A stretch of 64,000 nt of DNA from Bugulina stolonifera (taxonomy: Eukaryota > Bryozoa > Gymnolaemata > Cheilostomatida > Bugulidae). Within the stretch, counting starts at the first letter, position 1. Every line of letters begins with the position of its first letter. The notes under the pieces are model-generated. The model was given only the letters and a program-made list of their open reading frames with translations, was not told the DNA's origin and did no database searches. Below are positions 38,801-49,288 of this stretch, piece by piece. A program made the translations under genes and the position numbers. The stretch is from NCBI GenBank assembly GCA_935421135.1, contig OW285190.1, positions 6,892,501-6,956,500 on the forward strand, written 5' to 3'.

Positions 38801-41800
38801 TTTATAACTGTATGGCACTTCGATACGATGTTAAAATCTTTAGAGGTATAATTTAAAATGTGTTATTTGATATGTGCTTTTAACTTTGCTCTTCATTGTC
38901 AATCTGAACTTTGTAGGTGTTTATTATTTATAATGTTGCATCTGTATGTCTAGAGAACAATATTATTTTAGGTTTGGATGTGCGGAGGTTCTTTAGAATT
39001 CATACCATGTTCCAGGGTTGGACACATATTTCGATCAAGCCACCCCTATACATTCCCAGGTAACTATGGAGATTTGAGGCTATTTTAGTAAACCCATAGA
39101 CTATCCCCAGAATCTCCACTTATTGTATAGTTGATGTTGTCTTCTCCTCAATTCAATCTATATGCTAATCTGTATATTAACTGGACAATCAATAGCCAAT
39201 AGCAATGAGGATAACAACTTTCAGATTAAGATTCCATTCGCATGTGGGATAATATTGAAAGAGACTTTGTTGCTAATAGAAGCAATTTTTGCTTACATCA
39301 AATATAGTTAAGGGGGCCATAACTCCAGACTACTGAGAGTAGCATATACATGGATATAATTATTTTTGTTATTTCATTTCCCTATCAGCTATATTTAGGG
39401 TTTGCTTCCCCTTGCTAGCTCCAGGCACACATTTACATGGTTATGATGTTGTGTAGGTAATAAAGATACACACGGTATTAACTCTAAACGCTTGGCTGAA
39501 GTGTGGATGGATGAATATAAGAGATTGTTTTATATGCACAGACAAGACATGGCGGTAAGGCTTATACGATAATAAGTAATTGTTACTCATACTATTTGTG
39601 AAACGGTACCTTTGGTTGCCAAAGCTCCGCCTTTCATATAACGAGTATTGTGGGATGACCCCATGCAGTATAACACTACTCGTACAGGAAGCTTGGTGAA
39701 CTCATTTCAATCATGTCAGATGATCTTTAGTCAATAAGATTTTCTATAGCACATGCCATATCTGTATTCCGTTACATGTACGTTGAGTCAAGTTCACCAG
39801 AAACCTTCAGCATAGGTTCACTGCATAACACTGCATGGGGTCATGCTGTATATTTGTGTGTTATAAATACCTAATGTTGTGTCCCCTTGTAGTCAGTAGA
39901 TAATCACTTGTGTATTATGAATACCTATGGTTGTGTCCCCTTGTAGTCAGTAGATGATCATTTGTGTATTATGAATACCTATGGTTGTGTCCCCTTGTAG
40001 TAGATGATCATTTGTGTATTATGAATGCCTATGGTTGTGTCCCCTTGTAGTCACTAGATGATCATTTGTGTATTATGAATACCTATGGTTGTGTCCCCTT
40101 GTAGTCAGTAGATGATCATTTGTGTATTATAAATACCTATGGTTGTGTCCCCTTGTAGTCAGTAGATGATCATTTGTGTATTATGAATACCTATGGTTGT
40201 GTCCCCTTGTAGTAGATGATCATTTGTGTATTATGAATGCCTATGGTTGTGTCCCCTTGTAGTCACTAGATGATCATTTGTGTATTATAAATACCTATGG
40301 TTGTGTCCCCTTGTAGTCAGTAGATGATCATTTGTGTATTATAAATACCTATGGTTGTGTCCCCTTGTAGTCAGTAGATGATCATTTGTGTATTATAAAT
40401 ACCTATGGTTGTGTCTCCTTGTAGTCAGTAGATGTCGGTGATATCTCTGAGAGAGTTGAGTTGAGGAAACGACTTGGCTGTAAGAGTTTTAAGTGGTACT
40501 TAGATAATGTATATCCAGAGAAATTCATACCAGATGAGAATGTACTCGCTCATGGCATGGTAAGTACATGTATATACATGTAGATACATGTGGTACACTG
40601 TACAATGTATGTACTCGTATAATATTACAATAAGTATATACATGTAGATAGTACACCGTATATATAATTACAGTAAGTACATGCATGTACATGTAGATAG
40701 TACACTGTATGTATAATTACAGTAAGTATATACATGTACATGTAGATAGTACACTGTATGTATAATTACAGTAAGTATATACATGTACATGTAGATAGTA
40801 CACTGTATGTATAATTACAGTAAGTATATACATGTACATGTAGATAGTACACTGTATGTATAATTACAGTAAGTATATACATGTACATGTAGATAGTACA
40901 CTGTATGTATAATTACAGTAAGTATATACATGTACATGTAGAAAGTACAATGAGGCATGATGTTGTTCCACCGAAACTCACGGCCTCTTGTGTGCCCGGG
41001 CCTTAAAGTGGGAGTAGCACCAAAGACTGGGTAGTCTTCCTGAGTTGTCCCCTCTTGTATGAGCAGAGAAATATAGTTGGAAACCATTTATGCTAAATTT
41101 GGTTATTCATTTCTCTTTCGGCGCTAATATTGTTTTACCACAAGTAGTTATGTGTATTTTGGAAAAATACTGGAGAACCGGACACCCACTACCTCTATTC
41201 ACTGATGGGAGTTTTTAGAAAATATGAAGAAGTTGTCTTATCATTGTAGTATACCCTGAAATAAATGAGAAGTTATCTTGCTAATTGCACTTCCTTGATG
41301 TTTGAAATAAAAAAGACAAGTGAATATATGTGGCCAAGTATCATGTTATCAAAAGTGTAGAAGGAATTTATAAGCTCTTGGTTAATAGAAAAGTTATTGA
41401 ATAAAAGCTTTTCCATGTGCTTTATAACAAGGTTAACTGGGTTACTCAGATGACATAGACTGCCTTTGTTTGAGATCCCTTTGTGGCTGATGACATCATC
41501 TGCTGTTGCACTAGCAGACCTTTTTGAATAGCTCTAGGCAAGTACTATTCAACAAGCTATTCAGCCTTTTGATTGGTTTTGGTCAATTTTGGAAATACTC
41601 CCTCTTTAATGTTAATGTATATCCTCAAGTATTAATTTGGGTCCCTGAGCTATGCTGTATGTATTGTAGCAGATACAAGTACCTGCACACTTGAACATTT
41701 TTGTGTATCACGTTACATTGGTTATGTGTAGGTGAGGAATCCAGCTTCTAATCTCTGCCTGGACACACTTGGAAAGGATGAGAAGAAAGCAATGGATATA

Positions 41801-42593
41801 GCAGTGTACCCTTGTCAAGGGGGGAAGAGCTCTAGTGAGGTTAGTGTTTAGTGATGGATATAGCAGTATACCCATGTCAAGGGGAGGGGATCGCGTTCAT
41901 AGAGATACGTAGTGGTAAGATATATCAGCACACATGTTCAGTTGTGTTGATATACGTGTAGATTTGTTTGGATTTTATAAGACACGGTTTTTCAATGCGA
42001 CTACTTTCATCACATCATTCCGTAACACTGGCGGCAACATATTCTGCTCTTTGGTTGGGATAATAAACTGTGGGTTATCTTCTCTTGTGTTCTTAGGGTT
42101 GATAACTCCAAACTGATACAATGCAACATCCTAATACTGTGGGAGAAATGTTCTGTTAACTTGAATAGATTTATGTACAATGTATATTTTTATCCACTGT
42201 GATTAAATATACACATTTTATTAGTTTTAATAGTAGTGCGGTGCCTACTTTATAGGCATGAAATGCAGTGCACAACACAGTAGGTGAACTCTTTTTTCAA
42301 CTTGTTTATAGGTATTCTCATTCAGTCACAAAGGGGAGCTGAGAAGAGAGGAAAGTTGTGCCCTTTCATATGGTGATGAGGACACAGTAAAGCTGACCGA
42401 CTGTGCTGTTGGTAAACCAGTCCCAGAGAACATGCTGTGGACATATGACAAAACTAAGAAGCACATTGTCCATCAGAAGAGTGGGCTGTGTCTGGATTCT
42501 GAGCACCTGTCCGCTAGTAAACCTGTTGAGCTACGTAAATGTGCTGACAAGGATGGGCAAATCTGGGAGCTGGAATTCCAATCTGACTCCTAG
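29880..42593 (+). CDS. GALNT: Polypeptide N-acetylgalactosaminyltransferase, about 596 aa
   Basis: Exons: 29880-30277, 35585-35751, 36195-36387, 36653-36856 (4a) or 37304-37507 (4b), 38509-38626, 38972-39059, 39457-39554, 40425-40559, 41732-41839 and 42312-42593. With one exon 4 the total is 1791 nt in frame. It transfers GalNAc to Ser/Thr and starts mucin-type O-glycosylation in the Golgi. It is a type II protein with a signal anchor at residues about 15-34 and a stem to about 130. The GT-A catalytic domain has [11 protein letters not shown], the metal-binding DSH at about 244-246, [11 protein letters not shown] and [23 protein letters not shown]-terminal ricin-type lectin domain has CLD motifs (NLCLDT, GLCLD) and IWELEF. 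Length and motif order are normal for the family. The gene symbol is family level; the human subfamily was not resolved. Intron 1 and several other introns are packed with transposons. Confidence 0.95.
30418..33049. mobile_element. Non-autonomous DNA element in GALNT intron 1, about 2.6 kb
   Basis: The left end CAGGGGCGAATTTTC matches the complement of the right end (CATGGGCGGATTTTCC), and G/C-rich subterminal blocks with GGCGC palindromes follow. The flanks share only ATTGT (30413-30417 and 33050-33054), shorter than the 8 bp expected for hAT. The end sequence is hAT-like but the class is tentative. No transposase frame was seen. Another MITE is nested at about 32339-32657. Confidence 0.6.
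32339..32657. mobile_element. Foldback MITE nested in the 30.4-33.0 kb element
   Basis: Long inverted arms of about 130 bp begin GCATTAGAGGCTACTTGTG at 32339. They are mirrored by the complement ending at 32657, with about 45 bp between. Arms diverge by indels in the A/T runs. TA lies at both outer edges (ATTAGAGG...CCTCTAAT). Confidence 0.72.
33147..33793. mobile_element. Old TA-MITE copy, split by a younger hAT MITE
   Basis: The sequence outside 33225-33591 aligns collinearly with the complement of the young MITE at 36935-37203. Landmarks are TCAGGCC near 33174, CCGTCACA before the insertion, ACACACCAGCTTGGACC after it, and GATGAGCTAGGGATGGTTTC at about 33669. Ends are degraded but still read TAGGCACTTC...CACATCTA. 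Confidence 0.7.
33225..33591. mobile_element. hAT-type MITE, 367 bp, nested
   Basis: An exact 8-bp target duplication GTCACAAG (33217-33224 and 33592-33599). The ends CAGTGGTCAAAATCT and, on the other strand, CAGTGGTTAAAGTTG form imperfect inverted repeats, followed by G-rich subterminal runs. It is non-coding and interrupts the older MITE at 33147-33793. Confidence 0.88.
33794..35584. other. Rest of GALNT intron 1
   Basis: No gene or clear repeat was recognised. The sequence is AT-rich unique-looking intron ending in the exon 2 acceptor. Confidence 0.4.
36653..36856 (+). CDS. GALNT: GALNT alternative exon 4a (68 codons)
   Basis: 204 nt, entered in phase 2 (exon 3 ends TG, completing Trp) and left in phase 2. 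It encodes the segment between the DSH metal site and the WGGEN motif, including [17 protein letters not shown] and [11 protein letters not shown]. It is about 59% identical (40 of 68 residues by eye) to exon 4b. Differences cluster in the loop after LH and in the stretch after the second Trp-containing strand, the part of GALNTs near the acceptor site. Confidence 0.85.
36935..37203. mobile_element. Young TA-flanked MITE between GALNT exons 4a and 4b
   Basis: Perfect terminal inverted repeats GGTGTCTTCGCGACC and GGTCGCGAAGACACC, with TA at both outer edges (36933-36934 and 37204-37205), as in Tc1/mariner-type insertions. It is GC-rich compared with its surroundings. The same family occurs as a degraded copy at 33147-33793. 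Confidence 0.8.
37304..37507 (+). CDS. GALNT: GALNT alternative exon 4b (68 codons)
   Basis: 204 nt with the same phases and length as exon 4a, with AG acceptor and GT donor intact. It encodes [17 protein letters not shown] and [11 protein letters not shown]. Including both exons would keep the frame but duplicate part of the catalytic fold, so mutually exclusive use is expected. There is no stop or frameshift. A TA-flanked MITE separates it from 4a. Confidence 0.85.
39857..40424 (+). repeat. 54-bp minisatellite carrying copies of the exon 9 acceptor
   Basis: Eleven tandem units, nine of 54 bp and two of 50 bp that lack TCAG. Each contains GTCCCCTTGTAG followed by TCAGTAGATG, which is the pyrimidine tract, AG and first bases of GALNT exon 9. 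Possible acceptor AGs end at 39892, 39946, 40000, 40050, 40104, 40158, 40212, 40262, 40316 and 40370; the real one ends at 40424. The real unit differs by one base in the pyrimidine tract (GTCTCC instead of GTCCCC). Units 3-4 and 7-8 share variants, which indicates a higher-order duplication. Confidence 0.95.
40560..40945 (+). repeat. 49-bp minisatellite carrying donor-like GTAAGTAT
   Basis: The array starts at the real donor of GALNT exon 9 (GTAAGTACATG at 40560). After two diverged units, exact 49-bp periods begin with GTAAGT at 40673, 40722, 40771, 40820, 40869 and 40918. Each unit has the donor-like core, ACATGTACATGTAG and a TACACTGTATG block. Confidence 0.93.
41007..41605. mobile_element. 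TTAA-flanked MITE (piggyBac-like), 599 bp
   Basis: TTAA at 41003-41006 and 41606-41609 flanks imperfect inverted ends AGTGGGAGTAGCACCAAA and, on the other strand, AGAGGGAGTATTTCCAAA. It lies in GALNT intron 9 and is non-coding. The TTAA target suggests piggyBac-type mobilisation; this is inferred from the ends only. Confidence 0.62.
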
Positions 42594-42829
42594 ATGTCAT
42601 TGTGAAACACTAGTATCTATATGTACATGTTCTATCAATCTTCCAAGTATGTAAATGTGTATGTACATTCTACACATTAATTTTATGTGTAGCAAGTATA
42701 ACGTAAATTATTGTTGACAGAAAATATTGTCATGTTTTGCCATAATGTATTTATTACCTTTGTTCAGTATTTGCTCACTGCATTATATTGGCAGAGCCTT
42801 TCAACTCACAGTTATACATTCCACTGAGA

Positions 42830-42881
42830 AATAAAATGATTGGTCTGGCTATATCATAATAATATATAATATTGGTTTATT
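42830..42881. other. Facing poly(A) signals of GALNT and UQCRC2
   Basis: AATAAA on the plus strand at 42830-42835 suits GALNT. AATAAA on the minus strand at 42876-42881 suits UQCRC2. The convergent transcripts therefore end within about 50 bp of each other and may overlap. Confidence 0.6.
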
Positions 42882-43027
42882 CAAACTAGTTCACCATAGA
42901 CAATACAAATTGTGTATTCAATAATTTATAAACCTAAAACACAACAACCTCTCAGATGTCCAGTAGGTGGTCAAACATCAACATTATCCCCTTACATATA
43001 CTATATTCTGTCTCCTGTATAATTTGG

Positions 43028-46000
43028 TTACAACTGATCAACGTATGGTACATTCTGTATCTCTCCAATAGATGCCATAGATATCTTACTGGACAGGATC
43101 TTCTTGGCAGCCTACAATAAAATACATGTTCATGAACATTATAATATATGGTGACAAGTACCCTATACTTTCTAGACATTGCATGCTCATTCATTTCTAA
43201 GAAAGTAAAGAAATTGTTGCACTTGGCAGGCCCAAATATTTACATGTGTATACCAACATCTTGTCTAGTGCTCAAGTCCACACAACAAATCAATATAAAT
43301 CTAACATGGAAGCAGAGATACTTTACTGGCATTTATGCGCTGGTAGTAGATTGGCACCTTGATTGCTCTGGGAAGGAAAACTCCCAATTAAGGCTCGGGT
43401 ACACTAGAGGCCACTAGAGGCCGTGAACATGGCTCTGTAGACAATCTGTGGTACCAGTTCACTAATGGCCTTGATTAATATACAGCCATTAGGCAAAGCT
43501 TGTTTTACATGAATTTTACAATTGGAGTTGGTGTATCTAATATTAGCCAATCACAACAGTGCTCCTGAGAAGGCCAACATGTTGGTCTTTGCATAGCCAA
43601 ACAAACTGTGCGCCGATTTGCTCTAGAACAATCAGCCTTTAGGGAACACTATATAGTATAGAGTGGGCTCACAACGGAATGGCTAATAAACCTGCTAGTA
43701 CACAGGATATACTGACCTTCTGCACATCGGCAGCACTGACTGCATCAACACCAGCCATGTTTGATGCTAAGTCAGTCAAACTTCCTTTATTTAGCAATTG
43801 TACGGCTCTGGAGTATACCACATCACTGGGACATTCCTCTTGGAAAGCGATGCTGGACTTGACTCTATTCCTATCAACCAATAGATATAGCACGTATGTA
43901 CTCATGGTGATGGGCATGTGTGTGTTTATCTACATTCTCGAGACAGGAAGAGCTACCCGATACAATAATTATATTGGTGCATCTCAGCGGTGGGGGGGGG
44001 GGGGGAATACGAAGGAGATAAACCGCAAATGTGACAGTGTAATAGTTTTATTACCTACACATAGTAATTAATGCATCTACTGTGACAATGCTACAAGCAC
44101 ACACACTGTAGTAATACATGTACACATTTTCCCACACATGTGCATGTACAATGTATATCCTGTAGTAACATGAGTAATAGGCTGTACTAACATAACATCC
44201 ACTGAAAAAATATGCATTGTAGTAATACAAGTGGATATATATATTGTGCATATAACTTACTTTGCACCCTGCAATGCGACAGCATCTACCGGAGTGTCTG
44301 CCAGCGCCTTTAGCTGTTCTACTGCCGTCTTCATCACCACCTCGCTATTCTCTGGTACAGTAACAGCACTGATTCCAAACAGACCGCTATCAGAGTAGTT
44401 AACATTAAATGACTGTACCTACAACAATATACATGTACATACATGTATGTATACGCTACTCGTGTAGCTCAATAAAAGTATCGTATACAGTGTATCCTGC
44501 ATGTTTGTGGATAGTGGATGGGTTGAAGGAAGTAACATTTTCCGAGTAGCAATATTCACCAACAAGGCTGCATATGACCAGATACATTCTACCCTATGCT
44601 AGCCTGAGCATGATATATTATTACAACACACTGTATGTAAAAGTGCATAGCAAGGCAGGTCTCAGCAAACTTCTTTGGAGTTGTCTTGTAGCTGGAATTA
44701 TGCGTAGGCCACACTGCAGCGAATTTTTAGCAAAAAGCGAATTTTGGCCAGTGGCGAATTCGCAAAATCGCAAATTTTGTGCGAATTCGCTGAAAACATG
44801 CGATTTCGCATTAGCTGAGTTGAATCAGCTAATTCGCAACTCGCTAATTTGTGATTGGCTAATTTTTAATTGTCACGTTACTGTCACGTGTTCAGAGCCA
44901 CGGATTTTCAATCAATCATGAGTTTAAATTATTATATTTAAACATTTATTTTAACTGATGAATAAAATAAATACTTTCGTTTGCAAGAGTTGTGTAAAAC
45001 GAATAAAAGTAAGAATAAAATAATTATTATATTTTATTCTATTTTAATTATAATTTCATTTTACATTTTTTGGAGTTCTAGTTTTGCAGTGAATGAGAAA
45101 CATGACCGAGGATAATAGTTTTTGATTCCCCATTGGGTGAAATTAAATCGTCCACAATGTGAATTCGCTTATAGCTTTTGCAGTGTGGCACACTCGACTA
45201 TAATTTGCGAATTCGCCTTTGGCCAAAATTCGCTATTCGCAAGAAAATTCGCTGTAGTGTGGCCTAAGCTTTATAGGGTACAAGCTTTGTTGAGAAAACA
45301 ACTCCGAAACACAGATGACCGAAATGAAATATTTGGAGATCGAGAAGTTTCACGCAGCATATATTTTAGGTCAAGATACAACAAAAAAGATGATAATAGT
45401 ATACAGTATATAGTGTGACTTACGTTGAATGGATCTTGAGTTTTCTGAGCTAACGCAGCGTTCATTCTGTTGGATGTAGTATTTGAGGCCCAGCGAATTT
45501 GAGGGCCTGATCCGAGAAGCTGTTCCAGGGCAGCATATGCCCATAGATCTTGGGCTGTTGCGCTGTAGAAAGTAAATACCACAATGTAGACATATCAATG
45601 AAATGTGCATATAGTGTCAAACCATACATAAATTTGTAGGGGCATGTCTTCATACTAGAGCATGTAGTGTGATAGCAATTAACATGTAGATTATAAGACT
45701 GTAGGACTTACCTGGCACCTTCCCCAACTAGAACAGTGTAAGCTAGTAGGTCCTCAGTCTCTTCCCTCACCTCACCACCATAGTACTTAGCTGTCGGTTC
45801 ATTGGTTGGACCAGCTCCCTGGATATTTAGGCCATTGGCAGCAGCTAGTAGATCGGCATGGTCCAGTCCGGTACCAGAGAAACTGACTCTGTCACAAGTA
45901 AAGTACTTATCCACATATTCCTTCAGCATATCAGGAGAGAACTGGCTTACCTGGAACATTGGTGAATAGATACTACGCCCTAAACCAGACTGTCTATATG

Positions 46001-47642
46001 CTACTTCATGTGCCTTCTCCACCACACCTGTAAACGTAGATATAGACATGTGTACATGACAGACATGGAGTATTAAACAATGCATCTACATGTACGACAG
46101 TATATCATTTATACCAAAATAAATAATAATTACAACAAATTTTGTCAGAGATAAGACAGAAAATACTGGTATCCTGAATGTACTAGGGACTAGTACCACA
46201 ACTACAATGAAATCTATGTACTATGGACTATGTACTAGGGACTAGTACCATAACTACAATGAAATCGTTCACCTTTTATTGCCATTGTGTGTTCACTATT
46301 AGAAGAGAAGTTGATGTTAAATATATAACATTACAACTAGACCATTCAAGCATAACCAAAGACTCCAGTTAGAATAGTCAATATAAATATACTGTACAGG
46401 TATTGATGAGAGACATAACTCTAGAAACAACACTTACGTTTATCAGGCTGTTCACTGAGAGCTAAGAGCTCATACTCGAGTCTAGGTAGGCTATCACCGA
46501 TCTCCCAAGCCCTGAACGACTGGTTAAACATGGCGCCAGTAAGTATGGGTAGAGCCTGTTTAACCATGTCCCTTGGTACTTCTAGTGAGTAGAGGATGTG
46601 GTCTCTGGATGTTGTACAGCTATAGGGAAAACAGGAACAGGGTTATACATATTTATCGTTACATCTCATTTCACGAATCATCAAAGCAGTTATACCAACT
46701 AGAATATAGCATTGCATAGAAGTATGTAGGCCTACTATTTATATAATTGATATACATGAGGGTAGTTACCTCAAGTTAGCACCCATTTGGTGCAGCTCCC
46801 GCACAACACGAAATGTACGTTTGGTTTTCTGTGTAAGGTCTGTGATGACTCTAAGACAGTGAGCCACGCCTCTCTGTTGAGAATCCTCATAACGAGTGCC
46901 GGCCTTGACAGCACAGACAACTCTAGAGAGGGAAGAGTTGTTCTCTTGAGTGGCCACATGTATTCCATTCTTGGCCTTCTCAACCTGTAGAGGATTACTA
47001 TAAATGGTAACCGATGGGAAGCAGGGATATGGTTATACTAACATGGTGATGATGAATGGCATATAATAATTGAGCATTCACATATTTGGAGACAGTTCTT
47101 GGCTTAGCTGCTCATTAGAGAATAGCAGTGTCTCAGAAGTGACACAAGCATTTAAGATTACTCTGTAGTAGGTGTCATTCAACTAACCACAACTGAAGAG
47201 GCTGGGGCAGCAGAGTTAGGTTTGGCATTAGCAGCAACGCTGTAAAGTCTCCCCTACAACATATAGCCAAAAAATGTACATGTATGCAAAGTTATTAATC
47301 TACTATCACAAGATAAAATATTAATATAATACAGCCTATTAGTCAGTAGGCCTACACCATAAAACAGTCATCATCGATCATGGTAGATAACAGTAGCTAA
47401 GACAAAAATGAAAAAGAGGGTTTTGCTACAGACCACTAGACTATCACTATCTATTTAGCACCTCAAAAAAGGCATTCTCTACCTGAAGCTTAAACCTATA
47501 CATCAATTAGCGAATTAAATGTACATGCATTGGATTTGAAATGTCAATGTGTGAAAATGACTCTAGTCATTAGTGGCTTTGAAACGTTGACAGATACTTC
47601 TGATCTCACCTGCAAGGCTCTAGTGGCTATTCTTTGAGCCAT
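43028..47642 (-). CDS. UQCRC2: Cytochrome b-c1 complex core protein 2, 9 exons, 446 aa
   Basis: Exons in transcript order: 47610-47642, 47188-47253, 46770-46984, 46438-46619, 45712-46027, 45424-45562, 44261-44418, 43717-43864 and 43028-43111. Phases agree and the total is 1341 nt. It is a core subunit of respiratory complex III on the matrix side, an M16 metallopeptidase-fold protein related to mitochondrial processing peptidase. The N-terminus (MAQRIATRALQ, then an Arg/Ala/Ser-rich stretch) is a mitochondrial presequence. Conserved blocks include VVCAVKAGTRYED, YSLEVPRDMV, VAYRQSGLGRS, YYGGEVREET, SDSGLFGI and a C-terminus ending VPYVDQL. The zinc-binding HXXEH motif of active peptidases is absent, as expected for core 2. 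Length is close to the human 453 aa. Intron 6 carries a MITE. Confidence 0.93.
44707..45264. mobile_element. TA-flanked MITE in UQCRC2 intron 6, 558 bp
   Basis: Inverted repeats of about 45 bp begin GGCCACACTGCAGCGAATTT and are mirrored with few changes at the right end (AAATTCGCTGTAGTGTGGCC). TA lies just outside each end (44705-44706 and 45265-45266). Subterminal regions repeat GCGAAT/ATTCGC many times. No coding capacity. Confidence 0.85.
46176..46266. repeat. Two-copy tandem repeat in UQCRC2 intron 4
   Basis: A unit with TGTACTAGGGACTAGTACCA and then AACTACAATGAAATC occurs at about 46178 and 46231 (period about 52 bp). Confidence 0.7.
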
Positions 47643-47795
47643 TGTTTTACTGGCCACGAATTCTAAATTTAGTCTGTTTATGGAAAACAGGACCCAGTAC
47701 AATTCGAATAATAAAAGGCCCAGATCCTGATGTAGGATGCCTCGTAAAGGATCACATAAATTACTGCAGCTATAGTTTTACTGTATTGCTACTGA

Positions 47796-48115
47796 TGTAC
47801 AATCTTCCATAGACTGTATCCGGAAACCGGCGTATGATGCGCACGCCATTTATTTTTGTTTTTCGGGTGCCTGTCAAAGATATAGTATTTTCACGAGAGT
47901 TATCATCCCCTTTATTGTTTGCTACGACAGCCATAGAAGATAACTCCAATATCAACGATAAAGTCAAGTTGTACGGAGCTAATAAACCATAGATTGGGTG
48001 AACCATAGAGTTATCTCCCCTAGAGCAGGAACTCCGGTAAATTTTGTGATGCCACTTTTCATCCCTAGCGGCCATGATGTGTTGGGGTAGTTACCGTTTG
48101 TTTACATTAGTTACC
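47796..48115 (-). repeat. Left arm of dispersed inverted repeat
   Basis: On the minus strand, 48115 downward reads GGTAACTAATGTAAACAAAC, then ATCATGGCCGC, TGGCATCA and GTTCCTGCTCTA, collinear with 50950-51100 on the plus strand. It includes the motif CCATAGAGTTATCTCCCC at 48003-48020. A 101-codon frame across it is probably not a gene. Confidence 0.6.
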
Positions 48116-48660
48116 TATGCCCTGCTATGATTAGTTAGTCATTTAGTTAGCAGTCAAAATTTGTTCTTTGCTACCAATAATCTGAAATTTTCTGTTGCAC
48201 ACATATTTTCCAATTATTTCAGACCAACATAATTATTGTATTTATCATATTTTGTAACTCTTTGATAGTAACTGCATGGTAATTGCAAATATTGTATATT
48301 AGTACATCACAAAATTATTATTACACAGCTCCTAGTTCTAGTTATTTTGGCTTTCAGTAGGCAAGATTACTTTACTTTTACCTCAAATTACAATACAGCT
48401 AAAGCTACTGTAGTTGTTAATTGTCCTACGGCCTATGGTTTACCCTGGTATCACATGATTGATAAAGTATAAGTATTAATAGGTGTATTTCTATATGTAG
48501 AACAGATTTGCAGAAGTTGCATATTACAAATAAAAACATTTATGTAGACAAACAAAACCAATTCATAACATGGAGTATAAATGCCAATATTTTGACCAAA
48601 TCTATTTTAAATATTTACTGAATAAAAATAGCATAAGAACTCTTATTCAATATTCAGAAG
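48116..48660. other. Intergenic, nothing recognised
   Basis: AT-rich sequence between the repeat arm and the unidentified minus-strand gene. I see no gene or repeat in it. Confidence 0.4.
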
Positions 48661-49288
48661 TCACTCCTTGCCATTCTTAGGAATAAGGTCAGCCAGCTCT
48701 TCAAAATTCACAGCATCAGCACAGATCAATATTCTGTCTAGTAGACCTATATTAGGAAATTAATACCAGATAAATAAATGCTTCACGCTTACCACAGATA
48801 AAAAGTTTACAGACATATAAGAGGTATTAGATCCAAATAATAAAGCAGTAACGAAACATGTTCAATGCCTACTGTCCTACCATAATAGTACAGCTATTAG
48901 TAGTTACATGATTCTTGCCAAATTGGCATCACATTATATCAGAGTAAAATAAAGTACGATTTCGATAAGACATATATGTTGATATAGTTGATCACTCTGG
49001 ATGTTACCTATGAATTAAATTCATAACAGCTCTATAATGGACGACAAAAATCTACCAAGTACCTTCTCACACATATATATAAAACAACAAGCCTTAATTA
49101 AATCAAGCATCTCATTTTAACCGTGAAACCCATTTCTAATTGGGACGCAGTTGTTACAGTTTGTGTGCACGAGTCCCAGGAAAAGAGTTCATAATCATAA
49201 CCTACTTGATGGGTATGATGGATGAGCACCACACATAGAGTTGTGGCAATGTGCATCGTGGTATCCAGATTTCACTTTAATCTCCAAC
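48661..49288 (-). CDS. Two 3'-terminal exons of an unidentified gene
   Basis: On the minus strand, exon A (49206-49288, 83 nt) and exon B (48661-48746, 86 nt, ending TGA) join in frame through a GTAGGT...TATAG intron. Together they give about 55 residues ending ELADLIPKNGKE, including SGYHDAHCHNSMCGAHPS. The His/Cys-rich run could bind metal; that is inference. Exon A is entered after two bases of a codon, so upstream exons must exist, probably between 49.3 and 50.6 kb, but I could not place them. The family is not recognised. Support is splice consensus, phase agreement and non-random composition only. Confidence 0.4.

Noticed and set aside
38785..38846. 62-nt segment between GALNT exons 5 and 6 with acceptor and donor-like edges
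   Set aside because: Length breaks the frame and the peptide has no GALNT similarity; at most a poison exon.
39857..40945. Regularly spaced repeats resembling a CRISPR array
   Set aside because: Units are contiguous tandem repeats without unique spacers, lie in introns of a eukaryotic gene, and have no cas genes nearby.
47770..48075. 101-codon minus-strand frame upstream of UQCRC2
   Set aside because: Falls in a dispersed repeat arm; the matching arm at 50950 does not keep the frame.
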